Source: an uncultured Lachnospira sp. (lineage in GTDB: Bacteria > Bacillota > Clostridia > Lachnospirales > Lachnospiraceae). Taken from it: a stretch of 25,596 bases of DNA. Where the stretch lies: positions 1 through 25,596 of the forward strand of contig CAMZGB010000006.1 of assembly GCA_947306285.1 (NCBI GenBank). Reading direction: 5' to 3'. A program made the translations under genes and the position numbers. Below are positions 25,568 through 25,596 of this stretch, piece after piece (within the stretch, counting starts at the first letter, position 1; each line of letters opens with the position of its first letter). The notes under the pieces were generated by a model, which was given only the letters and a program-made list of their open reading frames with translations, was not told the origin of the DNA and made no database searches.

Positions 25568-25596
25568 GGTCAAAAGATGCAAATTTTCTTTGCATT

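Noticed and set aside
25407..25595. 62-codon - strand frame at the right edge
   Set aside because: It overlaps the end of the DUF2971 gene and its terminator, has no ribosome binding site, and its middle is simply the inverted-repeat sequence read as protein.
1..25596. tRNA or rRNA genes
   Set aside because: No cloverleaf with TTC-type T-arm signature or conserved rRNA segment was recognised on either strand by eye.

Overview
The window is AT-rich DNA using the standard code (TAA, TAG and TGA all end genes), with strong AGGAGG-type ribosome binding sites and short U-tailed hairpin terminators. This fits a low-GC Bacillota/Erysipelotrichia-like bacterium. No species-specific marker is present. 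Nearly all the content is accessory: mobile-element genes on the left and one long defence operon on the right.

Left arm (about 1-2280, + strand): a 371-aa protein with a C-terminal HEPN-type Rx4H motif, a small Xre-type regulator, an HNH nuclease, and directly behind it a 47-aa, very acidic Trp/Tyr-rich peptide. Good intrinsic terminators close the regulator and the HNH/peptide pair. Element core (2276-8321): a large serine recombinase with a 59-aa partner on the - strand; a roughly 360-base divergent control region with repeated CGCGCG-centred sites; an Xre regulator; and a 796-aa primase-polymerase/VirE-type helicase. A 450-base stretch without a clear gene follows, then a small orphan gene. 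Recombinase, regulator and primase-helicase in this order resemble a phage satellite (PICI-like) or integrative mobilizable element.

Right arm (8424-25466, + strand): five very tightly packed genes ending at a textbook terminator. They encode an SNF2-type helicase (DrmD-like), a 1588-aa N6-adenine methyltransferase (DrmMI-like), a 2098-aa protein joining a DEAH-type helicase, several zinc ribbons, a DUF1998 module and a Vsr/DUF559-like nuclease domain, a UvrD-type helicase with an N-terminal RelE/ParE-fold domain, and a DUF2971 protein. The first three genes match the logic of class 1 DISARM, but DrmA and DrmB appear fused, no phospholipase-D-type DrmC is present, and two extra genes are coupled to the end. 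I read this as a variant DISARM-like anti-phage system carried as cargo by the mobile element. The methylase would mark self DNA, the helicases would sense or remodel foreign DNA, and the nuclease-like and toxin-like domains are candidate effectors.

Diverged inverted repeats lie at almost the same distance from each end of the window and may bound a mobile unit. Identifications rest on motifs read by eye; no database search was run.
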